The translations under genes were made by a program, and so were the position numbers. A stretch of 64,000 nt of DNA from Camphora micrantha (taxonomy: Eukaryota > Streptophyta > Magnoliopsida > Laurales > Lauraceae), in the NCBI GenBank assembly GCA_003546025.1, contig QPKB01000011.1, positions 12,693,180 to 12,757,179 of the forward strand. The letters are read 5' to 3'. Shown piece by piece: positions 42,923 through 54,433 of the stretch. The notes beneath the pieces were generated by a model, which saw nothing but the letters and a program-made list of their open reading frames with translations, had not been told where the DNA came from and did not search any database. Position 1 is the stretch's first letter. Each line of letters begins with the position of its first letter.

Positions 42923-43540
42923 CGTATGTTTTTCTCATTCCTCCTCTCTGTCTTTTTCTTATTTCTCTTTCAATAATATAAAATGAGTTTGATTGGAGGT
43001 AACAACCTAATAATTCACTGACATGTCACATCTACCTCCTAAGTTTTAAATTAATTTTATAATATTTCAGGTTATTCAAGAAATTTTTTTTCTTCAGCAT
43101 TGATCAATTATATAATAGAATTTGAGTTAGTCATGATATTATTGTAATAATGATTTTCTGTTATGTTTCACAGAATATTTTTTATTAAAGGTATTTTAAC
43201 AAGATTTTAAAACAGTTTTATACTCAATGATGTTTTCCTTAACCATGAAAAAGAAGCTAAAAATGAGAATTATCCCAATATTATCTTGAGAATTTTATTC
43301 AAAAAAGCACCTTAGTTGTCCACTAACCAAAAAAGGTACACATAGTTTTCATACAATAGAACTGGTATTCTCGCCGAAATATTTATTTTTTTTTGCCTTT
43401 TTTCAACAAGCGACGACGTCATCGCTTAATATTGAGAGTTCGCGTCGATGTCGTTGCTAATTAGTTAAATTTGCATCTTCTCCAACCTTTATCATCTGTG
43501 ATTACTGGTTTTCTGTACAAAAATGAACCAGAACTGAACT

Positions 43541-43563
43541 CCCCCCCCCCCCCCCCCCCCCCC
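43541..43563. repeat. Homopolymer of 23 C
   Basis: An uninterrupted C run in AT-rich DNA. Unusual; length may be affected by sequencing or assembly error. Confidence 0.85.
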
Positions 43564-45376
43564 AACATTGAATATTCCTTGTGGAGGTTGTTGATCTCCA
43601 TTAACGAGGTAGGCCCACCAAAGTTTGACCTTCTTTCATGTGTTATCTACCATAGAGCCTGAGTTTCATATTTACTTTTCGAGAAAAGTTTATTAGGGTT
43701 TAGATATATAGTTAATTCATTTCATTACTTTTGTTGTATTATTTTTGGACAGCTAAATTATCAAAGTAAGGACCTTCTGAGGAAGGAGGAAAAGAAACCA
43801 CCCGAGAAAGGAAAAACGATGGGAAGAATAAGGGGAAAAATGGGGGAAATGGAATTCTGTTATGATTTGTATGGGTTTGAATGCGACGCGTCGTCATACA
43901 TTTAAATCTTAAAAAAAAAAAAAATGCCAAACCAAAAACCAAAAACCGGAAGTGGTCACAAGGAACCACTTCCGTGCCATATTGACTAGTAGCATGTTTT
44001 TCAGTCAGTGGCCATCTAGGGTTCTTTTTTTTTTTTTTTTTGTAGTTTTCTCTATTATCTTTCAGTAGATATTATCTCAAAAATAAAATTTTTTATAAAG
44101 ATTAATATCAACCATAGTTGCAATTTTCTTTCCTGAAATTATTCTGTTGTGGAAAACATTCTCAAAATTTAGACTTCTGTGGGATATACTACAAGGAAGA
44201 TGTCGCATATGATAAAAGTAAATTTAAAAAGTGTATTAAAAAATATAGAAAAGGATATATGATTATTAGTAAGTTTAATTCAAAAGGTGAGAAATGCAAA
44301 TCTATATACATATATATTAATATCTAAACGAGAAATCAATACAAACTATCATTGATAAGTATAAGATTATAATTATTACTAATTATAATTATAAAGAAAT
44401 TAACATTAACCACCTATAAGGGTACAATGAATACAAAGAATTACCGTAGTTGAAAATGGAAGTTCCTCCTACCCAAAATCTGTAATAATAATTTGCAAAA
44501 TGAGAGTTGATTGTGCATTAAACTCTATAAATATTGGCCTGCAGTTCTTAAATAGATACAACTAACATTTTGCCATTTGTATCATAAATATGGTGATACT
44601 TCATGATATAGTTATGATGATACATTTTAATTTGACCAATATTTTCAAGATATCATGTTAAGAAAATACCTTAATTAATAATGAATCTCACTATGTTATT
44701 AATGGTATTTTTTAAAACATCATTTCTATTTGTGATTTTAGGAGCAGCTAAGAGGAAGGACATATAACAACAAGCATGGTTTAAAAAAACACAGGTTTTT
44801 AGTGCCCCACATATTAGGTAATACTTTATAGTAGAATCTTCTCCTACGTGTGCATTATGTAGGCTGTCAATGGGTCGGGCCGAGCTTGGTCTTGGGATGT
44901 CCACTCCCGTCCTGAATATTGGGTGGGCCTAGCGGGGGTTGTCTAATCTAGGCCCTAAATTGAACGGATCTACGTCAAATCACATCCCGTGCTGGTCCAA
45001 GTTGGGCTAGGACTTAGCACAATCTTGAATATAAGCTAAACATTCTCTAATTATTTCTATACTACCACCGAACACCGGGTGTGAACTGGACTTTAAACCC
45101 TCCTCATTTTTTAAAATTATGTGTAGGCCTATTCTTTTTCTTTATTTATATTGGTACATTTTGGTTTGTATGTTTTTGTCAAGAGATATTTACAATATGT
45201 TTCATTATGTTTGAATAATCTATTATCATCACGAGGATAACTTGTTATGAATAATTTGTTAAGATCTGTTAACCTATATCGGTCGAGTCGGAGAGAAAGA
45301 GAGAGAGTCTTTCTTTTGGATTCACGGGCTCTCCCTAACCTGTTGGTTTCTTTCAGAGAAAGCAATTAAATGTTAT

Positions 45377-46134
45377 TGTAAGTGCCTAAGAATTACGGAC
45401 TTGATTAGGTAGGATTTGCTGGGAAGCTTTTGGGAAGGATTGTAACTCCTGAAACCTGAAAGGAAGAGAAAAGGGTTAGAAGCTCTGACTGCCGTCAGCC
45501 GAAGGCACTCCGACGCTTAAGTTAGTTCAACAACTCAACAAAGGGTGAATGAGTTGAGAAAAAGAGAGAGTTATGAGTGTATTGTGTTTTCCTTTGCGTT
45601 TGCATACCTTTGGCGGTTTTACCTCATGCATATTTATAGGCGGAAGTCCCATCGGGCCCTTCCTTAGTGGACGTAGGTGGGGGTATTGTCCTATCGGACC
45701 ATACCCCGATCTGTCAGTGGTTGAATCCCATCGAACCTTATCCTGACATCTTGGAAGGGACGTAACCACCAAATATTGATAACTGCTTATCTTTATCCGG
45801 CGCATATCTTGACCTTCTTACACATTCCGTAACGTGAGACAGCTGTCATTGGCGGATAGTCAGTGCTTGTCTCGGTCAACCGAACTGAGGTTGGCACCGA
45901 AGCCAAGCACGACTGTAACCGAAATGAGGTAGGCCGAGCTGGTACTGTTACCGAGCTGGAACAATATCACCGAGACCGGATCACACCGAGCTGGTACGTT
46001 TACCGAGGTTAGGATGATCTCAGTACTGTGAGAATCTTCACTAGCACTATTGCCGAGACGAGATGAAGCCGAGACCCAGTTGGTACTCTTACCGAAACTG
46101 GGGTAATATTTGTATTCTGAAATGCCCCCACACA
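45377..46134 (-). repeat. 3' LTR of the Tat-like element
   Basis: 758 bp, TGTAAGTG...CCCACACA on the plus strand (TGTGTGGG...CACTTACA in element sense). It matches 51587-52352 with scattered differences. It contains repeated short palindromes of the type GGTACTGTTACC separated by CGAG. Confidence 0.92.
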
Positions 46135-46150
46135 ATTGCCCCCTAACTTC
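46135..46150 (-). promoter_or_regulatory. Polypurine tract
   Basis: Minus-strand AGTTAGGGGGCAAT directly precedes the 3' LTR: plus-strand DNA priming site, and proof of element orientation. Confidence 0.8.
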
Positions 46151-46604
46151 TGACTTCTTAGGGTTCTCTAACTCTATGAGGTCGGAAGCTAAATAATGTG
46201 ATGGGAGTGGGATTGTTGCCGAGGTGCGCTGCACCTAACTGGTACTCCTAACGAAGTTAGAGCAATCTCACCGAGGTTAATGTATGCCAAGCTGGTACTT
46301 TTACCGAAGTCGAATTGATCTCAATGTTTGAAGCATACATTGCTGGCGTCGGCTACTGACATCTGATCTCTATCATTATGTCTTTTCGTCGCTTCATCTG
46401 CCCGATGTGATCAATTAGTACGCCGCTATCGCTTCGTCTGCCCGAGGTAATAAATGAGGTGTCTTGATCAACATGGGAAGGGAACCGACGGTACCACGTG
46501 TCGTTGCCTGATAGGCCTTCTAGTATCTTCGAAGAGGCGTGTGGAGCGCTCAAAGTGACGCTTCGCACGTGCGCCCTCAAAATCCGAAAAGGCGCCTTTA
46601 TTCT

Positions 46605-46612
46605 TATAAATA
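46605..46612 (+). promoter_or_regulatory. TATA box for the antisense gene
   Basis: TATAAATA followed by GAGG, 267 bp upstream of the ATG at 46879, with a CT-rich leader-like stretch between. Good context for a plant promoter reading away from the 3' LTR, opposite to the element's own transcript. Confidence 0.62.
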
Positions 46613-46878
46613 GAGGTGCTGCCCCTTCTCTTCCCTTTACTTTTGTATCCTTTTGGGGATAAGGGTTTTTACAGAGGAGAGAGAGCAGAGAAGAAAAGTG
46701 TTTGTCGCCGTCGAGATTCTGTCTCGCTGTTAGCCTTCGTGAGTTTTCTTCTTCCCTCATCCTTTCTTTCTCCGCATTCTCGCCTTCGTTTTAGGGTTTT
46801 GTCATCTGTTTAGGGTTTTTGTCTTTCATCTTTGGGGAAATTGGGGCTTATAGGCACTGGTTGGACACCCTTGAGGCC

Positions 46879-49054
46879 ATGGTTAGTTTCAAGGAGATGT
46901 ATGGCATCCCTGACGATGTCCGGACTAGATTAGATAAACTTGAGGACCCTTTTGACGGCTACTCCTTCCATGATGGCTAGATGCCCTTCCCTTTGGTTGT
47001 CATAGTTGAAAATGGGGTTAAGTTCCCAGTTCATCCCCTTCTCAGAGCCTGTCTCGCGACATAGCATCTCAGCCATTGCCAACTGATGCCTGATGGCTAC
47101 AAAATAATAATGGGCGCCGTAGAGCTCAATAAGATCTTGGGGATTAACCTCGGTGTCCATGACATTGAGGATCCATATGATGTGTGCAAATTTATCGGGG
47201 AAGGTCACTGTTACTACCTCCGGGGGAGACCGAGGCGGGAGCAGTTCGTTACCAACCTGGAGGACTCGAGCCAACATGCCGGGGATGATCGTCTGTTCGT
47301 CTCTGGCAACTGGGAGTTTGGGGAGAACGAGACCGCAGCGGAGAGGCGGTACACGATCCCCGGTCACTTCGGGATTCCTCCAAGTAAATACCAACCTCCT
47401 CTAAGTCTTTCATATTTCACTTTTTCTTGCTTTGCCGACCTGACGCTCTTTTTGTTTGTCGTGAAGAGATCGAGCAGAGAAGCCGTGCGGCTCGCCTATC
47501 TGGTTGGTTGCAAAACGACACTTAGTTGAAAGCTATACGCAGGTACAAAGGTCACCATTGCCGAGCTGCTTGGGCTCTCCTTGGGTATGAACCAAAGTAT
47601 TGTACCTACATTAAGAGGAAGCCTGACGTGCCTTTGGAGGAGGAGGAGGAGCCCGCGGTTGCCTCCGCTGACCGTGACCGTCGAAGAGTTTCAGGTGCCG
47701 AGGCCTCTACCTCAGGTGCCGAGCCGGGAGCCACATACTTGCAGCAAGTCGTTGAAGCCTACACCTCTCCGAACTCGGAAGAAGAAGAGAGGATGCCACG
47801 CAGCCGACCTGCCCTGCGTACCAAAAAACTAGGGGATAATTTCTTTGGAAAGGGAGCTCCTTCTGCTTCCAATCCTCCTTTTACAGATCCAAGTCCCGCC
47901 TCGGCGGCCTCGTGTGCTGCCGGGGCTTCTGTTTCAGTCCGGCAGTGCCCTACCGAGACCAAAAGGGAAGGGGCCCAGCCAGAGAAAAGGCTCAGGTTCG
48001 AGGGTCCTAGCTCGGTAGATGGGGCAGCGTCCTACCGAGGAGACGAGGGAGAAGGCTCCGAAGAAGAGACCCAGGGCTGAGGGCTCGGCAGAGTGGGGCT
48101 CTAGCCAAGATCGGGCACTTCAGCCTGCGGTGCCGGCTTTGTAAAGGCCAACCCTCCAACTAAGGCCTGGGAGGCCGGTGACAGTGGAGGACCATCTTCA
48201 TGGTAAACCTCTTGCCGCCACGGCATTCTCAAATGCTCGTGCCCTGCCGCTTGACGTACAAAGGCTACAAGGAATAGATAACGCGACGCTGCTAATAAAC
48301 TTGTTGCAGTCTGCCTTCTCGGTAAGTTCCATTCGTCACAAATTTTTGGCATTGCTCGAGCTTGGTCGTTTTTTTTTTTACACTTGGTCTCCTTTTTTCA
48401 GATCGTGCAGAGGGTGAAGGTGGCTTTGGATAGGGTCCAGTAGAGGGACACCAGGATTGAGAAGCTGGAGGTAGAGAGGAAGAAGCTCGCGGTGGCCTTG
48501 GAGGGCAGTTGTCAGAAGCTGAAGGAGGAGGAGGAGAAGAACATCAGCCTTGGGAAAGAGCTCGAATTCGCCGTGAACGAAGTCTGCAAGGTGAGGGCTG
48601 AGTCCCATGAGCTGAAAAGGGCGGCTGAGGTCAAGGCCAAGAGGGCGATGCAACTCTAGGCCGAGCTTGAAGCTGCATTGAAAGCAAATGCCGACCTCGA
48701 GGCCTCATCTCAAGCCGAAGTCGATGCCGCTTATCGCGACGGGTGCGGGAGGCGACGAAGGATTATGAGGCTCAGGTTAAAGAGTTGAGCGCATATTTGT
48801 TTGAGCTTGGGTGTAAGGCTACTTTAAAGGAGGTTAGGATTCCTGAGGATCACCCTATATATCAGAACCTGCCCAAGCTCAAGGACCAGGTGCCCGAGCT
48901 GCGTCCTGCCCCCTCTCCCTGCGAAGCTGCCCCGACTCCTGTTCCTGAAGCTCCTCCTACTGAGGTTCCTTCTGAAGTTGTCCCAACCCCTCCACCGGAA
49001 GCTCCTCCCGCTGACGTTCCCAGTGATGCTGCTGCTGGGGCCGGCGCTGTTTGA
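46879..49054 (+). pseudogene. Antisense extra gene: putative gypsy-type transposon protein with coiled coil
   Basis: The start is MVSFKEMYGIPDDVRTRL. The next part (FPVHPLLRACL, LMPDGYKIIMGAVELNKILG) has the feel of the plant 'putative gypsy type transposon' domain (Transposase_28 family). A possible intron begins at 47383 (GTAAAT) and a clearer one at 48321 (GTAAGT), ending near 48401 in TTTTTCAG. Between them is a hydrophilic Ser/Glu/Pro region. After the second intron comes a long coiled coil rich in Lys/Glu/Leu, then a Pro/Glu/Ala tail ending GAGAV at 49054. Stops (about 46978, 47065, 47524, 48440, 48657) and a frameshift near 48740 make it a pseudogene. Molecular role of the family is unknown to me. 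Confidence 0.7.
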
Positions 49055-49339
49055 ACTTTATTTTTTAAGTATTTTCTTTTCTTTTGAAAATGTAATTGTA
49101 TCATGAAGAATTTTGTACTCTCTGATTCTGTCAATACAATCTTTCTCTTTTCTTCCATGCTTTTGCAAACTTTTTGAGATTTACATGTGTTTGCCATTGG
49201 TTAAATAACTGAAATATGATAAAACTCTTAAGTTTCTTAACTCAAGAAAATGGACTTGTACCAAATTTACCCTGTTTAAATGAACTCAAAAGAGGTAATT
49301 TGGACTAAGTTCTTTACATTCTTTGGGAAGCATCTAAGT

Positions 49340-50160
49340 AAATGAGTTCAATAACTCAAATGTTTCGGGTGGTCGGTTCCATAACCAGACTTACCAATGC
49401 ATTGAGTTCCCATCGAGTCCTGTGACTCGATGCTTTGTATGGCTGGTTCCGCAACCGAGCTATAGTAGTCACCTAGTTCTGCAACCTAGTGTTTTGGCAT
49501 AGCTGATTCTGTAACTGAGCTGGTATTGTTGCTTTTGCTCCGTAACTTGGTGCTTTATGCAACTGGTTCAATAACCAAGCTTAAGCCACCGAGATGGAGT
49601 CACCTAGTTCTGTAACAAGGTGTCTTGTATGGCTGGTCCTATAACCGGGCCGAAACAACCGTTGAGTTCTTCAACTTAGGCGAGTTACATAGCTGGTTCC
49701 ACAACCGAGTGGAGTTTATTGAGTTCCTTAACCCGATGTTTTGTATGGCAGGTTCTGTAACCGAGCCGAGATGACTGCCGAGTTCCGTAACTTGGCGAAT
49801 TGGGTGGCTGGTTCCATAACCAAGCCGAGCTGGTTCCACAACCGAGCTGAGATATGTTGGTTCCATAATCGAGCTGAGATATCTGTAACTTATGTAGCTG
49901 GTTGCATAACCGAGCTGAGATATCTGTAACTTACGTAGCTGGTTCCATAATCGAGCTGAGACCACCGAGTTCTGTAACAAGGTGTTGGCGTATAGTTGGT
50001 TCTGTAACTGGACTTATATCACCGAAAGTTTTGCATGGCTGGTTCTGTATCAAGCCGAGATGACCGCCGAGGTGACCACTGAGTTGGTGTTTCGCATAGT
50101 TGGTTCCATAACCGAACTCGCTACTCCACCGAGATGTCCACCAAGTTCCGTAACATGGTG
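49340..50160. repeat. Array of about 25 short hairpin repeats
   Basis: Each unit is a small palindrome with core GTT-CNNN-AAC and arms of 3-6 further bases, spaced about 25-40 bp. Two kinds alternate: GCTGGTTCCATAACCGAGC and CCGAGTTCCGTAACTTGG. Arms differ between units but tend to change on both sides, e.g. CACCAAGTTCCGTAACATGG and GAGTCCTGTGACTC. Related GGTA...TACC palindromes occur in both LTRs. Non-coding; it lies between the pol scrap and the antisense gene. Confidence 0.82.
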
Positions 50161-50652
50161 AGCCTTAACAGTTTAAGGTCTTCATTCGGCCAGATTTTAT
50201 GAACCGGCTTGCCATCAAGACCGATTTGCTTTGCTTGAGCTAGGTAGGCCGTTGTCCTTTCATCCGGGTTTGGTAGTCTCCGCTTAATTGGCTCATCACC
50301 AATTGGGAGTCCCTTTTGGAGATTGGATGACCATGCCAACACCTGCTCTTTTGAGGATCCGTCGACGAAAGCCCTTGGTGATAGACCAAGGAACTGTTTC
50401 TAAGGTCGTTCTCCTTTGGTCTCGACGACTTCACCTTTATGCTTCATGACCAACCAAGGAATTGCTTCCGAGGTCGGTCTTTGGTTTCGGCAACTCCACG
50501 GTCATGCCCATTGCCTCCAGTTCGGTTTCGAGCTGTCTCGGTGCCAAACTGAGGGAAACAAACTCCACTGTGAGATCTGCCAAAACTTGTTGCCGTATTT
50601 CCAGAAGAACTTGCCTTTCCGCAAATGGGCTTGAGTGGATGTTCTGTAACAA
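50121..50652 (-). pseudogene. Tat-like RNase H scrap
   Basis: Minus-strand frames read RQVLADLTVEF, then (after a stop and shift) FVDGSSKEQVLAW and LQKGLPIGDEPIKRR. This recalls the 'K(A/G)QVLADFVAEF ... LFVDGSSN' linker and start of the RNase H domain in Tat/Retand pol. All of protease and RT proper are absent between it and gag, so a large deletion joined them. Confidence 0.55.
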
Positions 50653-50819
50653 CTACTGTAAATCTGGAAATTCTTTGACTGGTACCGAGCTCGTTTTCTT
50701 GTTCTATAACAAGAAATTTAGGAGCTCGGACTCTTTAGCTTCAGGGAATGAAGCCCTCCGGCTCATCACTGTCCTGATCTTCATTTTGGTGTTGGTGAGC
50801 CGGATTGCCTTCTTTGATG

Positions 50820-51540
50820 TACTCTTTCAAGTGTCCATCCATGACGAGCTTCTCAAGGTGAGACTTAAAGGCTTTGCAATCCTCGGTTCTGTGCCCATTC
50901 TGCTTGTGATAGGCACAAACTTGTTTTGATTTCGGGTGGGAGGATCACCCTTCATTGGCTAAGGCCATTTGAAGAAGGGCAGAAACTTGATGTTGGCGAG
51001 GAGCCTATAGATTGGCTCCATGAAAATCGTGCTCTCAACTCTTCTTGCAGCTGTTGTTGAAGCCTGTGGATCAACTCGTCTTTCTCTTGGATGATGAGGT
51101 CCTGAGATCTGATATCCTCAAGAAAAGGACTGTCACCGTCGTTGTCGTCTTCAGTCTGGTAATGTGACTGATGAGATCTGACAAGTGTTGGAGACCTGTT
51201 TCTTCGTGAAGCTCCTGTCGGAGGAGCATTCTGCTGGGGAGGCATCTGATGAGGATTGCCTTGCTGGTGATGCCTAATCAGCTGGTTATCTTGTTGGGGA
51301 GGTGATGTCATCCCCCTTGAAGACGAACCTCGCCGAGCGATAGGCTCCCCAGCACATGATGGACGAGTTCTTCCCCCAGATCCTCTCTGGTGAGAGGCTG
51401 GCGGCAGTTGTTCTTGCAATACCGGCGACAACTGCGCTAGCCCTTCCTCTTGTAATACCGGGCAGCTGTTGCGCTGATGACACCAGCGGTGGTGGTAGGA
51501 CTTTTGACGAATCTTCACCTTTCTTGGTTTTTGGAGGCAT
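50820..51540 (-). pseudogene. Tat-like gag remnant
   Basis: Begins MPPKTKKGEDSSKVLPPP at 51540, 30 bp after the primer site. A frameshift near 51320 moves to a Gln/Pro/Ser-rich frame with an acidic segment and a predicted coiled coil (IIQEKDELIHRLQQQLQEEL). After a stop near 50950 the pattern CAYHKQNGHRTEDCKAFK, then LEKLVMDGHLKEYI, matches the Cys/His motif before protease in Tat gag. The central capsid part is shortened. Confidence 0.72.
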
Positions 51541-51570
51541 GATGCTTAAGATTTTGCTTCAATCATTCCC

Positions 51571-51584
51571 TACAGACGGCGCCA
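51571..51584 (-). promoter_or_regulatory. Primer-binding site
   Basis: Minus strand TGGCGCCGTCTGTA, two bases inside the 5' LTR end. TGGCGCC-type sites are usual in Tat/Athila elements and differ from the Met site of copia elements. Confidence 0.8.
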
Positions 51585-51586
51585 AT

Positions 51587-52352
51587 TGTAAGTGTCTAAA
51601 ATAATACGGACTTGATTAGGTAGGATTTGCTTGGAAGCTTTTGAGAATGATTGTAACTCCTGAAACCTGAAAGGAAGAGAAGAGGGTTAGAGGCCCTGAC
51701 TGTCGTCACCCGAAGGCACTCCGACGCCTAAGTTAGTTCAACAACTCAACAAAGGGTGAATGAGTGGAGAAGAATGGAGAGTTATGAGTGTATTGTGTTT
51801 TCCCTTGCATTTACGTACCTTTGGTGGTTTTACCTCATGCAAATCTATAGGCGGAAGTCCCATTGGGCCCTTCCTTAGTGGAAGTAGGTGGGGGCATTAT
51901 CTCATCAAACCATACCCTGATCTGTTAGTGGTTGAATCCCATCGGACCTTATCCTGACATCTTGAAAGAGATGTAACCACCAGATAATGATAATTGCTTA
52001 TCTTTATCCGGCGCATGTCCTGATCTTCTGACACGTTCTATAACATGGGACAACTGTCATTGTCTAATAGTCGGTGCTTGTCTCGATTGACCGAACTGCA
52101 GATGACACCGAGGCCAAGCAGGACTGTAACCGAGATGAGGTAGGCCCAGCTGGTACTGTTACTAAGCTGGAATAATATCACCGAGACCAGATCACACTGA
52201 GCTGGTACCTTTACTGATGCCAGGATGATCCCAGTATTATGAGAATCTTCACTGGCACTATTGCCGAGACCCGAGACGAGATGAAGCCGAGACCCAGTTA
52301 ATACTCTTACCGAAACTGGGGTAATCTCTGTATTCTGAAATTCTCCCACACA
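51587..52352 (-). repeat. 5' LTR of the Tat-like element
   Basis: 766 bp partner of 45377-46134, same ends. Differences are mostly substitutions plus a few short indels, consistent with a moderately old insertion. Confidence 0.92.
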
Positions 52353-52561
52353 GTTATGATTCCAAAACATAAAATACATGATAACCTAAACCATCATCCA
52401 TAGAAACGATTCAAAATGATGGAAGTATTTTATTCGTTGTCTATGAGTAATGGATGTGATGCCTAATTTGGTTTTGAGTCATATAAGAAGGCTTGGTAAG
52501 AGAGATTCTAATTCCGACATCATTAGTTCTTGGGTAGGGCTTGTTATAGTTGTTTGGATCT

Positions 52562-52716
52562 GCCACCAGTTTGGAAACTCTACTAATATTGTTAAGTGAA
52601 ATAGAGTTGATTTTTGAAAAAATAATAAAATATAAGTGGGTTATGATAGTATCTTATTTTTAGTTGTTTGTTATGGAATGTTTTTTTACTATATTAGTAA
52701 AGTGCCAAACTAGCCC
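52562..52716 (-). mobile_element. Tourist-like MITE, copy 3 (internally deleted)
   Basis: Reverse orientation relative to copy 1: CAGTTTGGAAACTCTACTAA on the left, TAGTAAAGTGCCAAACTAGC on the right, with TAAGTGGGTTATGAT and TAGTTGTTTGTTATGGAAT between. About half of the interior is missing. Confidence 0.75.
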
Positions 52717-53589
52717 TTTAAAGGCAACTTTATGCAGCATCATTTTGTGGACCAAGTTTTCCGTAGATGTATGCAAAATCCAATGTTTAGCTTGCAATTT
52801 TTTGAGCATTTACTATGTCCGGAAGGGAGTGGTTGGACCTGTATTTTCCTTTTTCTTTTTCATTTTTTGCACCTCTCTTAGTTTTCTCTCACTTCTCACT
52901 TGCATTACACAAAAAAAAATTTGAATATTTTATTGTAGGCGGGCCAGTTCTACCTATTTCAAATCTTATTTTGGTTGAGCTTTAAAATTATTGTCCAAAC
53001 CTAACCCGCCATACTCAAAAATTTTTAAAAGTTCTATATTTTAGTGCTTGGGCCGAACTAGCTAATGTACCTATTTTAAGGGGCTCAATTCATGGGTCTA
53101 CTTCCTACGAATTTCAGTGCCAACCATGACGACATCACCCCTCCATTACTCCATATGTGGGGAAAGAAATGACTCATCGTTTCTATGGGCTAATGTTTTA
53201 AAACCGGGGAGACAGGCCAATTGAGCGTTTGGATTATTTGAAGAAATTTGAGAAACCGATAGGAATCGCACTCGATACTCTTAAGTATTTTCTTTAGTGC
53301 TATTGATACAAGTGGGAACTTTTGGGCATTTTAATGCCATGGAGCGGTGGACAGGTGGTTTCCGTGTCTTTTTAAGATACCATTCGATGCTTTCGTCAGT
53401 CGTCACTCGTCCGTATCATAAAAAGATGTAGCGTGGTTTTAAAAAATCGGCTTCACGGGGATGAAACTTACCCGGGTTAGGCCCAGCAGTGGCGCAACGT
53501 AAGCGGTATTTTTTCCTTTTTTCTTCTTCTTCTTCTTCTTTTTTTTTGTTTTTTCTATTTTTTATTTTTAACTTCAACCAAGGATTTTG

Positions 53590-53765
53590 GAGAATTAAAA
53601 GAGAGCCCGCACACGTGAGAAAATAGCACACTCAAGTGACAATATAGCTCATACATATAAGAAAAAAGCCCCCACAAGTGGGAATAAATAACCCGCACAC
53701 AAAAGGAAGAGGAAATATCCAGAGTTTGAACCCTCCTTAACGCTTGAGTAAGGAGCCGTTCTGGA
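53590..53765 (-). mobile_element. SINE-like sequence, minus strand
   Basis: On the minus strand, AGGGTTCAAACTCTGG resembles a B box and is followed by reiterated GTGTGCGGG and CACTTG(A/T)G blocks, like the body of the SINE at 41533. No flanking duplication or A-tail was confirmed. Confidence 0.42.
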
Positions 53766-53782
53766 CATAATCATTTTTTTAC

Positions 53783-53864
53783 ATGGTTGGGTTCAGATTT
53801 GAGCTTATCAATATGCATGTAGGTAAGCTTGCACGTAGGTAAGCTCAAACCTAAACCCAACCAT
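53783..53864. repeat. Fold-back element, ~25-bp arms
   Basis: ATGGTTGGGTTCAGATTTGA on the left pairs with the complement of TCAAACCTAAACCCAACCAT on the right. The loop contains two TAGGTAAGCT copies. Confidence 0.75.
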
Positions 53865-54108
53865 ATAAAATTTGAACATGACCGGCTTTGTAAATTCCTT
53901 ACCCTAATTCAATTTGTGCTTCGGCTAGTTAACTAAGGATTAGGTACCCAGAATTTTTTAGTAAGTTTTAATTTTAAAAGGAAACCAAATTTAGAAAATA
54001 TATATACTTAAAGGATAATATAATGTATAGAATATATTCATATATTTGTTTATGTATCCTTGGGTTTAATCCGGATATTTGAAGCTTGATTCCGAATTCC
54101 ATCTGAAC

Positions 54109-54433
54109 TCGCCTATTTGGATAAATGAGGAGTGGAGTAAAATGAAGTGGATTTCGCATGTGGAGTGGAGTGAAGAGAAGTAAGTTGAAGTTAAAGTAGA
54201 GTACTTCACTCCACTCCATTTGGATGCTTATTTTGAAGTTAAAGTTTGGAGTAAATTCTATTTTTACTCAAAAAAATGGAAGTATTTAAAGTTAAAGTGA
54301 AATGGAGTATATGTGGCTCACAACATTACTTCATCTATTGGGCCAGACTCATCCAAACGTGGTAGAGTTGAAATTTTAGACTGTTAAGGCCCATTTAATT
54401 TCACCATACTCTATTTTTGCCTATCCAAACGGG
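54109..54433. mobile_element. Probable MITE abutting copy 4
   Basis: Starts near CCTATTTGGATAAATGAGGA and ends near GCCTATCCAAACGGG; the ends pair. The interior repeats GTGGAGTGAAGT motifs on both strands (GAGTGGAGTGAAG, CTTCACTCCACTCC). Boundaries approximate. Confidence 0.5.

Larger units (their letters stand above)
41882..45371. other. AT-rich spacer with simple repeats, no gene
   Basis: Holds the simple repeats listed separately, several short palindromes (such as GTGAGAGTAACTCTCAC near 42035), T-runs, and very AT-rich DNA at 44050-44700. No convincing frame. Confidence 0.55.
45377..52352 (-). mobile_element. Tat-like Ty3/gypsy element (minus strand) with antisense extra gene
   Basis: A 6976-bp element with a perfect 5-bp duplication GTTAT (45372-45376 and 52353-52357). 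Orientation is fixed by the primer-binding site (51571-51584) next to the right LTR and the purine tract (46135-46150) next to the left one. Reading on the minus strand: 5' LTR, PBS, gag, an RNase H-like scrap, hairpin repeat array, then a gene on the opposite strand, PPT, 3' LTR. Protease, RT and integrase are missing. Antisense extra genes at this place are known for the Tat lineage. It is a deleted, non-autonomous copy. Confidence 0.88.
52717..54108. other. Spacer with SINE-like and fold-back pieces, no gene
   Basis: T-rich runs, a (TTC)n tract at 53519-53540, and the two small elements listed separately. No convincing frame. Confidence 0.5.

Noticed and set aside
45860..46234. Frame of 124 residues on the minus strand
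   Set aside because: It lies almost wholly in the LTR and is matched by a frame in the other LTR; it reflects the palindromic CCGAG repeats, not a protein.
49340..50160. CRISPR array
   Set aside because: Repeats are short, variable palindromes with no constant spacer length, in a eukaryotic retroelement.
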